Shown in pieces: positions 6,797 to 16,101 of a stretch of 20,041 nt of DNA. The number at the start of each line of letters is the position of its first letter. Positions within the stretch are counted from its first letter, which is position 1. The position numbers and the translations under genes were made by a program. Source of the stretch: Deltaproteobacteria bacterium. Its GTDB lineage: Bacteria > Desulfobacterota > Syntrophia > Syntrophales > UBA2210. A model generated the notes under the pieces. The model worked only from the letters and a program-made list of their open reading frames with translations, was not told the DNA's origin and did not search any database. The DNA lies in NCBI GenBank assembly GCA_019314085.1, contig JAFCZZ010000015.1:1-20041 (forward strand), in the 5' to 3' direction.

Positions 6797-8167
6797 ATGC
6801 GTAAGGTGAAAAGCACGATCGAGAGACACGCCATGCTTACCCCGGGTGACCGGGTGGGCGTTGCCGTGTCCGGCGGGGCGGATTCCGTCGCCCTCCTGCA
6901 CGTGCTTGCAAATCTCGGGGCGGAGTATACCCTTGAACTGGTTGCGCTACACCTGAATCACGGTATCAGGGGGGATGAGTCCGATCGGGATGAGGCCTTT
7001 GTCCGAGAGCTGGCCGGATCGATGGGCATCCCCTTGGAGGTAGAAAATATTTCCATCCCGAAGCTGCGCCGCGAGAGGGGAGGGTCCCTCGAAGATCTCT
7101 GTCGGGAGGAGCGGTACGCGTTCTTTGAGAGGATGATGTGCAGGCACAGGCTGGATAAGATCGCCCTGGGACATACCTTGGGCGATCAGGCGGAGACGGT
7201 CATCATGCGGTTTCTCAGGGGAAGCGGACTCGAGGGTCTGAAGGGGTTTCTCCCGGTGCGCGACGGGATCTATATCCGCCCCCTCATGGAGGTAACGCGT
7301 GACGAGATAACCTCCTTTCTGGGGGAAGAAGGGATACCGTTTGTGACGGACAGCTCCAACAAAGATCAAACCTATCTGAGAAACCGAATACGGGGCAGAC
7401 TGGTGCCGGAGCTGAAGGCCTCCTACAACGTGAGGCTGGAAGAAAACATTGGGCGTACGGCCGAGATACTCAGGCTTGAAGACGATTTTATTCGTGAGTC
7501 GGTCGCGGGAATTATCGCCGAGTGGGAGATCGATACAAACAGGACGCAACTGCCGGTTCCAAGATTGAAACAACTCCACCCGGCCCTCCTGTGGAGGCTT
7601 ATCAAGACCATCCTCGAGACCCATTCGCCCGTGAAGAACGGGATCGGATATCTCCACGTCAAGGCGGTGGCGGACCTGATCGACGGTCAAAGCCCGAGCG
7701 CCTGTGCAAATCTCCCCTTTAATCTCACGGCCCGGCGGGAGTACGATGACCTGATTATTGCACCGGACGACCGATCCCCAGGTGAATCTGACTTTTCATA
7801 CAAGGTAGAGATCCCGGGGAGTGTGGATATTACGGAGTCGGGGAAAAGAATGGTTTTTGATCTGGTTGATGCGACGGAAGTGGGCCCTTGTTCGGATAAT
7901 CCCGTCTTTATTGATTACAGCGCCATCTCCTTTCCCCTTGTCGTGAGGAATATTAGACCTGGGGACCGTATACGGCCCCTGGGGATGGAGGGAACGAAAA
8001 AGGTGGCGGCGCTCCTGATGGATGAAAAGGTGCCGAAGGGGCGAAGACGGTCGATTCTCCTCCTGGCCGACCGCGCATCGGTGCTGTGGGTTCCGGGCGT
8101 GCGGCTCAGCGACAGGGTGAAAATGACAGATATGACGGAAAAGGTGGTAAAAGCTGAAATTATTTGA
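6797..8167 (+). CDS. tilS: tRNA(Ile)-lysidine synthetase
   Basis: A 456-residue enzyme that joins lysine to C34 of the CAU anticodon of tRNA-Ile2, using ATP, so that the tRNA reads AUA. The N-terminal PP-loop ATPase domain has VAVSGGADS (SGGADS at 25-30), HLNHGIRG and GHTLGDQAETVIMRFLRG. The linker (DSSNKDQTYLRNRIR) and the C-terminal TilS domain (RPGDRIRPLGMEGTKKV, then VPGVRLSD) are complete. The frame is open from a GTG at 6776, but GGAGGAG at 6780-6786 lies ten bases before the ATG at 6797, so the later start is chosen. ftsH follows after 39 bases, an arrangement common in bacteria. Confidence 0.95.
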   Translation: MRKVKSTIERHAMLTPGDRVGVAVSGGADSVALLHVLANLGAEYTLELVALHLNHGIRGDESDRDEAFVRELAGSMGIPLEVENISIPKLRRERGGSLEDLCREERYAFFERMMCRHRLDKIALGHTLGDQAETVIMRFLRGSGLEGLKGFLPVRDGIYIRPLMEVTRDEITSFLGEEGIPFVTDSSNKDQTYLRNRIRGRLVPELKASYNVRLEENIGRTAEILRLEDDFIRESVAGIIAEWEIDTNRTQLPVPRLKQLHPALLWRLIKTILETHSPVKNGIGYLHVKAVADLIDGQSPSACANLPFNLTARREYDDLIIAPDDRSPGESDFSYKVEIPGSVDITESGKRMVFDLVDATEVGPCSDNPVFIDYSAISFPLVVRNIRPGDRIRPLGMEGTKKVAALLMDEKVPKGRRRSILLLADRASVLWVPGVRLSDRVKMTDMTEKVVKAEII

Positions 8168-8206
8168 TAGGAAAAAGACCTCAAATTTTTTAACAGGGAG
8201 TTAACC

Positions 8207-10009
8207 GTGAATCAATCGCAAAAAAATATTGCCCTCTGGATTGTAATCAGTCTGGTGTTTGTTTTTTTCTTTCAGATGTTCAATCAGCCCCAGGAGCAGA
8301 AGGAAGAGATCGTGTACAGTGACTTTATCGGGTACCTCGATAAGGGACAGGTGACCGATGTCACTATCCAGGGCGAGAATATAGAAGGCAGACTTGCCGA
8401 CGGGAAGATGTTCAAGCTTTTCGCTCCTCGGGACCAGAATCTGGTCGATGTCTTGAAGAAAAAGGGTGTGAGGATCACAGCCAAACCCGCCGAGGGGTCT
8501 TCCTGGTATATGACCATCCTTATATCGTGGCTCCCCATCGTACTCCTTGTCGGTGTCTGGATCTTTTTCATGAAGCAGATGCAGGGCGGTGGCGGCAAGG
8601 CGATGTCCTTCGGGAAGAGCAGGGCCAGGCTGGTGACCGACAAGTCCCAGAAGACCACCTTTGCCGATGTGGCGGGTATCGATGAGGCCAAGGAAGAGCT
8701 GGAGGAGGTGGTCGAATTTCTGAGAGACCCCGGGAGGTTCACGAAACTGGGGGGAAGGATCCCCAAGGGGGTGCTCCTCGTGGGGCAGCCCGGCACAGGT
8801 AAGACGCTCCTCGCGCGGGCGATTGCCGGTGAGGCGGGGGTTCCCTTCCTGAGTATCAGCGGGTCCGATTTTGTGGAGATGTTTGTGGGTGTCGGCGCGT
8901 CCCGCGTAAGGGACCTCTTTAATCAGGGAAAGAAGAATGCCCCCTGTATCATCTTTATCGACGAGCTCGACGCGGTTGGGAGACAGCGGGGAGCCGGTCT
9001 CGGGGGCGGTCATGACGAGAGGGAACAGACCCTGAATCAGATGCTTGTAGAGATGGATGGATTCGAATCAAATGAGGGTGTTATCATCATGTCGGCGACC
9101 AACCGTCCGGATGTCCTCGATCCCGCGCTCCTGAGGCCAGGACGGTTTGACCGGCAGGTGGTAGTTCCACTCCCGGATGTCAAGGGGAGGGAGAAGATAT
9201 TCGAGGTGCACGTCAAAAAGGTTTCGCTCGATCCCGGCATAGCCCTTTCGGTTATCGCCCGTGGGACCCCCGGTTTTTCCGGCGCCGATATAGAAAACCT
9301 GGTCAATGAAGCGGCCCTGTATGCGGCGCGGCAGAACAAGGAGACGGTCTCCCTGTCCGACCTGGAATTCGCGAAGGACAAGGTCCTCATGGGGGCCGAG
9401 AGAAGGAGCATGGTCATCAGTGACGAGGAGAAGAGCAACACCGCGTACCATGAAGGGGGCCATGCCTTGGTCGCCAGACTGATCCCGGGGACCGACCCGA
9501 TACACAAGGTTACCATCATCCCGAGAGGAAGGGCTCTCGGCCTGACACAGCAGCTTCCGATTGATGAGAAGCATGCCTATCCCAGCTCATACCTGATCAA
9601 CAACATTACGATCCTCCTCGGGGGGAGGGCGGCCGAGGAACTGATCCTGAAGGACTTTACCACGGGGGCGGGCAATGATATAGAGCGCGCCACGGAGATC
9701 GCCCGGAAGATGGTCTGCAACTGGGGGATGAGTGAGGATATGGGACCGCTGACGTTCGGGAAGGCGGAGGAACAGATATTCCTGGGCAGGGAGATCGCCA
9801 CGCACAAGAATTACAGTGAAGAGACCGCGGAGAGAATCGACAAGGAGATATCGCGGATCGTTACGGGAAACTATGAACGGGCCAAAAAACTCCTCTCGGA
9901 CAATATCGATACCCTCCACAGGCTCTCGAAGGAACTGCTTGAAAAGGAGGTGCTCAACGCCGAAGAGGTCGATGCAATCATAGGGATACAGACCGACAAA
10001 GAGGCCTAA
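8207..10009 (+). CDS. ftsH: ATP-dependent zinc metalloprotease FtsH
   Basis: A 600-residue inner-membrane AAA+ protease. Two membrane spans (about 8-24 and 105-123) flank a periplasmic domain. The AAA+ module has Walker A GQPGTGKT at 193-200 (Q where most FtsH have P), Walker [13 protein letters not shown], and the second region of homology near [19 protein letters not shown]. The peptidase domain has the zinc motif HEGGH at 415-419, with the later acidic ligand in [11 protein letters not shown]. Start is GTG at 8207, supported by AGGGAG at 8194-8199. It degrades damaged or unassembled membrane proteins and regulators such as LpxC. Its stop abuts the folP start with no gap. Confidence 0.97.
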   Translation: MNQSQKNIALWIVISLVFVFFFQMFNQPQEQKEEIVYSDFIGYLDKGQVTDVTIQGENIEGRLADGKMFKLFAPRDQNLVDVLKKKGVRITAKPAEGSSWYMTILISWLPIVLLVGVWIFFMKQMQGGGGKAMSFGKSRARLVTDKSQKTTFADVAGIDEAKEELEEVVEFLRDPGRFTKLGGRIPKGVLLVGQPGTGKTLLARAIAGEAGVPFLSISGSDFVEMFVGVGASRVRDLFNQGKKNAPCIIFIDELDAVGRQRGAGLGGGHDEREQTLNQMLVEMDGFESNEGVIIMSATNRPDVLDPALLRPGRFDRQVVVPLPDVKGREKIFEVHVKKVSLDPGIALSVIARGTPGFSGADIENLVNEAALYAARQNKETVSLSDLEFAKDKVLMGAERRSMVISDEEKSNTAYHEGGHALVARLIPGTDPIHKVTIIPRGRALGLTQQLPIDEKHAYPSSYLINNITILLGGRAAEELILKDFTTGAGNDIERATEIARKMVCNWGMSEDMGPLTFGKAEEQIFLGREIATHKNYSEETAERIDKEISRIVTGNYERAKKLLSDNIDTLHRLSKELLEKEVLNAEEVDAIIGIQTDKEA

Positions 10010-11203
10010 GTGAGATACCTGCACATCATCTCTCCCGCCCGGGCGGAGGATGAATTGAAGAAGGTAGGTGTGGACTGGCCGGGAATCGAGGCCATGCTCC
10101 CCAAGATGGAGACCGTCAATCTGCTCCTTGAGGGGATCGAGTGCAGGGTGGCGAACATACTGAAACAGGAGATGCTGTCCATCGGCGGAGATGTCGCCGT
10201 GGCACGTGAGTCGGTTGCCTGCACCATAGACAGAACGGATGCCCTACTGATCGGCACCCTGAAACAGATGAAGCGGCTTGCCGACAAGCTGGCCCCCCAG
10301 CCCTTCGGTCTGAAAGGCATATCCGACGATATCAGAAGGATCCTTGCCAACATCACACGAGACACCTTTGTGCTCCGAACGCCGAAGAGAGAGATTGCGG
10401 TCGGTGAGAAGACCCTCATCATGGGCATCGTGAATATAACCCCCGATTCCTTTTCCGACGGGGGGATGTTCGGCGGCGTTGAAGAGGCCGCTGCCTATGC
10501 CCTGAAGATGGAGGAGGCCGGTGCCGATATCATCGATATAGGGGGCGAATCCTCACGGCCCGGGTCGGAGGCTGTATCCGCCGACGAGGAGATGGCCCGA
10601 GTGCTGCCCCTGATAGAGAGGCTTGACGGCCTGCTGACCATCCCGATATCCATAGACACGACGAAGGCCGCTGTCGCGCACCGAGCGCTGGGGGCCGGGG
10701 CGGAGATGGTAAATGATATCAGTGCGATGAGCTTTGACGAACGGATGCCGGGGGTTGTTGCCGACCACCGGGTGCCCGCCGTCCTGATGCATATGCGAGG
10801 GGAGCCCCGGACGATGCAGGAAGGCGATCTTTCGTACCGGGCGCTTATGGGGGAGATCGTTGGGTTTTTGGAGGAAAGGATCGAAACGGCCGTCTCGGCC
10901 GGTGTCGACAGGGAAAATATCATCGTTGATCCCGGTATCGGCTTCGGCAAGTCCACGGCGGACAATATTGCCATCCTGCGGCACCTCAGGGAGTTGAAGG
11001 CCTTGGGGAGGCCAATCATGGTGGGTGCCTCGCGCAAGCGGTTTATCGGTCAGATTACGGACAGAGAGCGCCCCGAAGAGCGCCTTGAGGGTACGGCGGC
11101 GAGCGTGACCGCCTCCATACTGAACGGGGCGCATATCGTCAGGGTCCACGATGTGGGGTTTATGGAAAGAGTGTCACGGGTTGCCGACGAGATAACGAGA
11201 TGA
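10010..11203 (+). CDS. folP: Dihydropteroate synthase with N-terminal extension
   Basis: A 397-residue protein. The core from about 126 is a complete dihydropteroate synthase, which joins 6-hydroxymethyl-dihydropterin pyrophosphate to p-aminobenzoate in folate synthesis. Seen in order are MGIVNITPDSFSDGG at 138-152, DIGGESSRPGS, SIDTTKA, NDISAM, LMHMRGEPRTMQ, VDPGIGFGKS, VGASRKRFIG and the terminal RVHDV. The first 125 residues precede the usual core of about 270 residues and are mostly helical; I do not recognise a named domain, though extended versions of this enzyme occur in other bacteria. Start is GTG directly after the ftsH stop, implying coupled translation. The end overlaps acpS by four bases (ATGA). 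Confidence 0.95.
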   Translation: MRYLHIISPARAEDELKKVGVDWPGIEAMLPKMETVNLLLEGIECRVANILKQEMLSIGGDVAVARESVACTIDRTDALLIGTLKQMKRLADKLAPQPFGLKGISDDIRRILANITRDTFVLRTPKREIAVGEKTLIMGIVNITPDSFSDGGMFGGVEEAAAYALKMEEAGADIIDIGGESSRPGSEAVSADEEMARVLPLIERLDGLLTIPISIDTTKAAVAHRALGAGAEMVNDISAMSFDERMPGVVADHRVPAVLMHMRGEPRTMQEGDLSYRALMGEIVGFLEERIETAVSAGVDRENIIVDPGIGFGKSTADNIAILRHLRELKALGRPIMVGASRKRFIGQITDRERPEERLEGTAASVTASILNGAHIVRVHDVGFMERVSRVADEITR

Positions 11204-11577
11204 TCTACGCGGTGGGAATAGACCTTGTTGAGATATCGAGGATCGAAAAGATTATAGAAAGATGGCGTGGACGGTTTATCCAGAAGGTGTATTCCGAGGA
11301 GGAGATACGGTACTGCAGCGCGAAGGCTCATTCCGCCCAGCATTTTGCGGCGCGCTTTGCGGCAAAGGAGGCATTCCTGAAGGGTGTAGGTCTGGGGATG
11401 GCAGGCGGCGTTGGATTTAGGGACGTAGAGGTAATAAACAGGGCTCAGGGGAAACCGGAACTACAGTTTCACGGAAGGGCGAGGGAGATGGTGTACAGGG
11501 ACGGTATAACGGAGTGTCATATCAGTCTTTCCCATACCGACAGATATGCTGTGGCCTTTATCGTTCTTGAAAAGTAG
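11200..11577 (+). CDS. acpS: Holo-[acyl-carrier-protein] synthase
   Basis: A 125-residue phosphopantetheinyl transferase of normal length. It moves 4'-phosphopantetheine from CoA to the serine of acyl carrier protein in fatty acid synthesis. The two magnesium-binding motifs are intact: GIDLVEISRIE with D8, and RFAAKEAFLKG with E57. The terminal SLSHTDRYAVAFIV segment is also typical. It overlaps the folP stop (ATGA at 11200-11203), and tsaE starts immediately after its TAG stop. That TAG shows that amber is used here as an ordinary terminator. Confidence 0.95.
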   Translation: MIYAVGIDLVEISRIEKIIERWRGRFIQKVYSEEEIRYCSAKAHSAQHFAARFAAKEAFLKGVGLGMAGGVGFRDVEVINRAQGKPELQFHGRAREMVYRDGITECHISLSHTDRYAVAFIVLEK

Positions 11578-12054
11578 ATGATGACACGTTTTGATCTGAT
11601 TTCTAAAGGCCCCGGGGAGACCCTGGATATCGGGAGAATCATAGGAGAGAATCTCACCGGCGGTCAGGTTGTGGCCTTGACGGGCGAACTTGGTACGGGG
11701 AAGACGTGCCTGACCCAGGGAATAGCAAGGGGCTTGGGAATTTCGAAAAAGTATTACGTTACCAGTCCCACCTTCACGCTGATCAATGAGTATCCCGGAC
11801 AAACTCCCCTCTATCATATGGATGTGTACCGCCTGTCCGGGCCGCGTGATCTGGAGGATATGGGGTATAAGGAGTACTTTTACGGCTGTGGTGTTGTGGT
11901 TGTCGAATGGGCCGAGAAGGTTGCCGATGTTCTTCCAGCCGAGGTCCTGAGAATCGAGTTGGAGCATGCCGACGGCAATAAGAGAAAGATGAGGCTTTCC
12001 TGTGAATCGGATGTATCCTCGATTATCGGAATGTTGAGAAAGGGAGGGTTTTGA
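11578..12054 (+). CDS. tsaE: tRNA threonylcarbamoyladenosine biosynthesis ATPase
   Basis: A 158-residue P-loop ATPase. TsaE works with TsaB and TsaD to form t6A at position 37 of ANN-reading tRNAs. The Walker A motif GELGTGKT is at 36-43, followed by SPTFTLINEYPG (switch region), YHMDVYRL, and VVVVEWAEKV as the Walker B-like segment. The start is the ATG right after the acpS stop; a second ATG follows in the next codon, so the exact first residue is uncertain by one. tsaB is often nearby in other genomes but is not in this window. Only three bases separate its stop from the lysC start. Confidence 0.95.
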   Translation: MMTRFDLISKGPGETLDIGRIIGENLTGGQVVALTGELGTGKTCLTQGIARGLGISKKYYVTSPTFTLINEYPGQTPLYHMDVYRLSGPRDLEDMGYKEYFYGCGVVVVEWAEKVADVLPAEVLRIELEHADGNKRKMRLSCESDVSSIIGMLRKGGF

Positions 12055-12057
12055 TAC

Positions 12058-13281
12058 GTGGCGGTGATTGTGCAGAAATATGGCGGTACCTCTGTCGCTG
12101 ACCTTGAAAAGATTCAGGCCATAGCACAGAGAGTAGCAAGGGCCCGAGAGGATGGGAACGATATGGTGGTCGTTCTGTCAGCCATGGCGGGCGAAACGGA
12201 CCGGCTTGTCCAACTGGCCACCAGCGCTTCCGGGGGGGAACCGGACCGGAGGGAATACGACGTAATTGTCTCTTCGGGTGAGCAGATATCCGTTTCACTC
12301 CTGGCAATCATGCTTAACAATATGGGCTACAAGGCGATATCCCTCCTGGGTCACCAGGTGAGGATACTGACGGACGAGATCTACAGTGACGCTAAGATAC
12401 TTGATGTTGAAACCGGGCTGATATCGGATGAGCTGAAGAGCGGAAAGATCGTCGTTGTGGCCGGTTTCCAGGGTGTTGACGAGAAGGGAAACATTACCAC
12501 ACTGGGGAGGGGTGGTTCGGACACCACCGCCGTGGCCATCGCGGCCTGTATCAAGGCCGATTTCTGTGAGATATTCACCGATGTGGACGGTGTCTACACA
12601 ACGGACCCGAATCTGTATAACAAGGCGCGCAAACTGAAGAAGATATCGTACGATGAGATGCTGGGCCTGGCGGGTGCGGGGGCGAAGGTCCTTCAGCACC
12701 GCTCTGTGGAGCTGGCCAAGACGTATGGGGTCCCGGTGTATGTACGGTCTTCTTTCAGCGAGGATAGTGGAACATTGGTTACCAGGGAGGATGAAGAGAT
12801 GGAAAGAGGATTGATCTCCGGCGTGGCGTATGACAAGGATCAGGCCAAGGTTACGGTTGTTCATGTACCGGACAAGCCGGGTATTGCCGGTCGGCTGTTT
12901 ACGCCCCTGTCCGATCATAACATTGTGGTTGATATGATTATCCAGAACGCGAGCAGCGAAGGCTCTACCGACATGACCTTTACCGTTTCCCGGAAGGATA
13001 TCGAAGAGGCCCGGAGGCTCCTTGACCCGGCCGCAAGTGAGATGGGCGCCTCCAGGATAGAATATGATGAGAATATCTCGAAGATATCCATTGTTGGCGT
13101 CGGTATGAAGAGCCAGTCCGGTGTTGCCTCGAAGATGTTTACGACCCTCGCGGATGAGGGGATCAATATCCTGATGATCAGCACGTCCGAGATAAAGATA
13201 TCATGTGTTATAGAGGCCAAGTATACGGAGCTGGCCGTCAGGGTTCTGCATGACGCCTTCGGCCTGGAACAGGAACCCTGA
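12058..13281 (+). CDS. lysC: Aspartate kinase, monofunctional, with two ACT domains
   Basis: A 407-residue enzyme that phosphorylates aspartate, the first step to lysine, threonine, methionine and diaminopimelate. The kinase domain (1-245) has VQKYGGTSV at the N-terminus, VLSAMAGETD, SSGEQIS, GRGGSDTTAVAIAA and TDVDGVYTTDP. Two ACT domains follow (about 265-335 and 342-402), the usual allosteric sites for lysine or threonine feedback. There is no fused homoserine dehydrogenase. Start is GTG at 12058, with GGGAGG at 12042-12047 inside the tsaE end. Class and length fit the LysC type, where a shorter beta subunit may also be made from an internal start. Confidence 0.95.
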   Translation: MAVIVQKYGGTSVADLEKIQAIAQRVARAREDGNDMVVVLSAMAGETDRLVQLATSASGGEPDRREYDVIVSSGEQISVSLLAIMLNNMGYKAISLLGHQVRILTDEIYSDAKILDVETGLISDELKSGKIVVVAGFQGVDEKGNITTLGRGGSDTTAVAIAACIKADFCEIFTDVDGVYTTDPNLYNKARKLKKISYDEMLGLAGAGAKVLQHRSVELAKTYGVPVYVRSSFSEDSGTLVTREDEEMERGLISGVAYDKDQAKVTVVHVPDKPGIAGRLFTPLSDHNIVVDMIIQNASSEGSTDMTFTVSRKDIEEARRLLDPAASEMGASRIEYDENISKISIVGVGMKSQSGVASKMFTTLADEGINILMISTSEIKISCVIEAKYTELAVRVLHDAFGLEQEP

Positions 13282-13297
13282 TCATATGTGAACGAAG

Positions 13298-13948
<651 letters not shown>

Positions 13949-13966
13949 ATGTCGCACTATTCACAG

Positions 13967-13995
13967 TTGACAATCGGTCTTGCGATTACTAATAT
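13967..13995 (+). promoter_or_regulatory. Promoter of tRNA-Leu (and possibly tig)
   Basis: TTGACA at 13967-13972 is followed after 17 bases by TAATAT at 13990-13995. Transcription would start about 12 bases before the tRNA-Leu gene at 14015. A small inverted repeat (GCGACA at 13934-13939, TGTCGC at 13950-13955) lies upstream, without a T run. No terminator separates tRNA-Leu from tig. Confidence 0.6.
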
Positions 13996-14014
13996 AGCAA
14001 TGCTCTTGTGAATT

Positions 14015-14101
14015 GCGAGAGTGGCGGAACTGGAAGACGCACTGGACTTAGGATCCAGCCCGCGAAAGCGGATAGGGGTTCAACTCCCCTCTCTCGCACC
14101 A
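14015..14101 (+). tRNA. tRNA-Leu, anticodon UAG
   Basis: Acceptor GCGAGAG pairs with CTCTCGC, followed by A and encoded CCA. The anticodon stem CTGGA/TCCAG encloses the loop CTTAGGA, giving anticodon TAG (reads CUA and related leucine codons). A long class II variable arm and a T arm (GGGGTTCAACTCCCC region) complete the fold. It begins the transcript that leads into tig. Confidence 0.95.
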
Positions 14102-14109
14102 TACTAAAG

Positions 14110-14132
14110 GGGGATGTGTAATGTATATCCCC
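14110..14132 (+). other. Small hairpin between tRNA-Leu and tig
   Basis: GGGGAT at 14110-14115 pairs with ATCCCC at 14127-14132 across an 11-base loop. There is no T run after it, so it is not a standard terminator. It could mark the boundary between the tRNA and the tig message. Confidence 0.35.
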
Positions 14133-14169
14133 GCCGTGAGTACCTCAAAATGTGTAAAGGAGTGAGTGT

Positions 14170-15501
14170 GTGGGTGATATGGCCAGTGAAGCGAAGATAG
14201 AAGAAACCAGTCCCATCCAGAGAAAACTGTCCTTCGAAGTGCTCTGGGATGACGTGAAAAAGGAACTCGATTCGATATACAAGACGGTGGGCAGGACTGC
14301 GAAGATCAAAGGATTCAGACCGGGGAAGGCGCCCAGAGCGGTCCTCGAGACGCACTACGGAGAAAGTGTGAAAGAGGATGCGATATCCAACCTGATTACG
14401 AAACACTATACGGAGGCCGTTGAAAAGAATAATATAGAAATTGTGGCACAGCCGGTTATAGATCAGAAGGGGATAACAGAGGGAGAGACCTTTCTCTTTA
14501 CCGCCACCGTTGAGGTCCAGCCGGTACTTGAACCCACGGACTATACCGGACTTGCTCTGGAGAAGGAAAAACTGAGCGTTCTGAAGGCCGATGTTGACGA
14601 GAGGCTCACACAGATACGGCAGATGTACGCCACCCTTGAAGATGTCACGAAGGACCGTGCTCTTGCCGAGGATGATTTCGCCCTGATTGACTTTGAAGGA
14701 AAACTCGATGGAGAGGCACGCAAGGAACTGGCGGCCGAAGACCACACGCTCCAGATAGGCTCCAAGAGCTTTGTGCCCGGATTCGAGGAACAGCTGATAG
14801 GGATGAAAAAGGGGGAGTCAAAGGATATTACGGTGACGTTCCCCGATGATTACAGTGCAAAAGACATTGCCGGGAAAGAGGTTCTGTTCTCGGTAACCCT
14901 GAAAAACATCCGCGAAAAGATCCTCCCCAAGCTGGACGAGGAATTTGTAAAGAACTTTGAAAAGTATGAGTCCCTCAAAGACCTGAAGGATGATGCCAAG
15001 TAGTCACTCGAAGAGGAAGGTGAGGCACGGATCAAGGGGGAACTGAGAAGGACAATCGTTGACAAGCTTCTGGAAAAGAACGAATTTGAGGTCCCCTCCG
15101 CCTGGGTTGACCAGCAGATCTATACCCTGATGCTGGATGCCCGCCAGAGAATGGTACAGAACGGTATGCCGGAGGACAAGGCCGCTGAGATAAGCTACAG
15201 TATGCACGACCGGTTCAAAGACCAGGCAGCCAGGATGGTCAAGGCTTCGTTTATATTGAATGAGATTGCGAAAAAGGAGTCGATCGAGGCGAGTGAGGAA
15301 GAGGTCGAAGAGAAGCTGAAGGAACTTGCTCAGAAGTACGGGCAGGATTACGCGTCCATCAAGAAGGCTGGTGAGGACGATGGGATGAGGGATCGTCTCA
15401 AGGACGAATTACTTGAGCAGAAGGCCCTTGATTTTATAGAAGAAAAGGCAACGATAACCACCCCTAAGAAGAGCAAGAAAAAGAAAAAAGGAGAAGAGTG
15501 A
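14170..15501 (+). pseudogene. tig: Trigger factor gene interrupted by an in-frame amber codon
   Basis: Trigger factor is the ribosome-bound chaperone and prolyl isomerase that meets nascent chains. The frame from GTG at 14170 (AAAGGAG at 14156-14162, seven bases before) encodes the ribosome-binding domain with signature GFRPGKAP, then the FKBP-like isomerase domain (about 155-250). At codon 278 (15001-15003) it meets TAG. Without any frameshift, good trigger factor sequence continues from codon 279 to the TGA at 15499-15501. This includes the conserved EVPSAWVDQQI stretch and the C-terminal arms, giving 443 codons in all, close to the family's usual length. Alignment from memory with E. coli Tig places the amber at a lysine, so one base change (AAG to TAG) would explain it. 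The stop would remove the substrate-cradling C-terminal domain. Alternatives are sequencing error, suppression or readthrough. The last residues overlap clpP by one base. Confidence 0.9.
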
Positions 15502-16088
15502 TGCCTCTTATTCCTATGGTAATCGAGCAGGACGGTCGGGGCGAGCGGTCTTTCGATATCTATTCCAGGCTCCTGAGGGACCGGATTATCTTTCTTGGAT
15601 CGGCTATTGATGACGATGTCGCGAACCTTGTCATCGCCCAGATGCTGTATCTGGAATCGGAGGATCCGGACAGAGAGATATCGTTCTATCTGAACACGCC
15701 CGGAGGTGTTGTCAGCGCCGGTCTGGCCATATATGATACGATGCAGTATATACGGCCTTCTGTTCGCACCATCTGCATGGGACAGGCGGCGAGCATGGGT
15801 GCGCTTCTCCTCGCGGCGGGTGAAGAGGGGAAGAGGAGTGCCCTGCCGAACGCACGAATCGTCATACATCAGCCCCTCGGCGGGTCGCAGGGGCAGGCAA
15901 CCGATATCGGTATTCAGGCAAAAGAAATATTGAGATTAAAGCAAGACCTCAATGCAATCCTGGCAAAGCATACAGGCCAGTCTATTGAAAAGGTTGAGAC
16001 CGATACGGACAGAGATTACTATATGACAAGCAACCAGGCTAAAGAATATGGTATAATTGACGAAATAATTATAAAGAAAACAACGTAA
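15501..16088 (+). CDS. clpP: ATP-dependent Clp protease proteolytic subunit
   Basis: A 195-residue serine protease. Fourteen subunits form the chamber that degrades proteins fed by ClpX. The catalytic triad is S98 (in GQAASMGA), H123 (in IVIHQPLGG) and D172 (in TDRDYYM). The N-terminus [10 protein letters not shown] is typical of mature-like ClpP. The ATG at 15501 is chosen over the GTG one codon earlier because AAGGAG at 15488-15493 lies seven bases away and family members begin MPL. It shares one base with the tig stop (TGATG), indicating coupled translation, so a premature stop in tig could lower ClpP output. Confidence 0.97.
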   Translation: MPLIPMVIEQDGRGERSFDIYSRLLRDRIIFLGSAIDDDVANLVIAQMLYLESEDPDREISFYLNTPGGVVSAGLAIYDTMQYIRPSVRTICMGQAASMGALLLAAGEEGKRSALPNARIVIHQPLGGSQGQATDIGIQAKEILRLKQDLNAILAKHTGQSIEKVETDTDRDYYMTSNQAKEYGIIDEIIIKKTT

Positions 16089-16101
16089 GAGGAAACGTCT
16101 C

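Noticed and set aside
8201..9013. 270-residue open frame on the minus strand
   Set aside because: Antisense to ftsH, with low-complexity composition and no ribosome site; ftsH itself is unmistakable.
14048..14054. tRNA-Leu anticodon UAG as the cause of amber readthrough in tig
   Set aside because: Anticodon UAG reads CUA-type leucine codons; reading the codon UAG would need anticodon CUA. The coincidence has no mechanistic meaning.
14121..14165. 14-codon leader peptide before tig (ATG at 14121 to TGA at 14163)
   Set aside because: No ribosome site at a proper distance and no regulatory codon run; likely chance.
15130..15501. Independent gene for the C-terminal part of trigger factor
   Set aside because: It is in the same frame as the upstream part, and conserved sequence continues between TAG and this ATG, with no ribosome site before it; it is part of tig.
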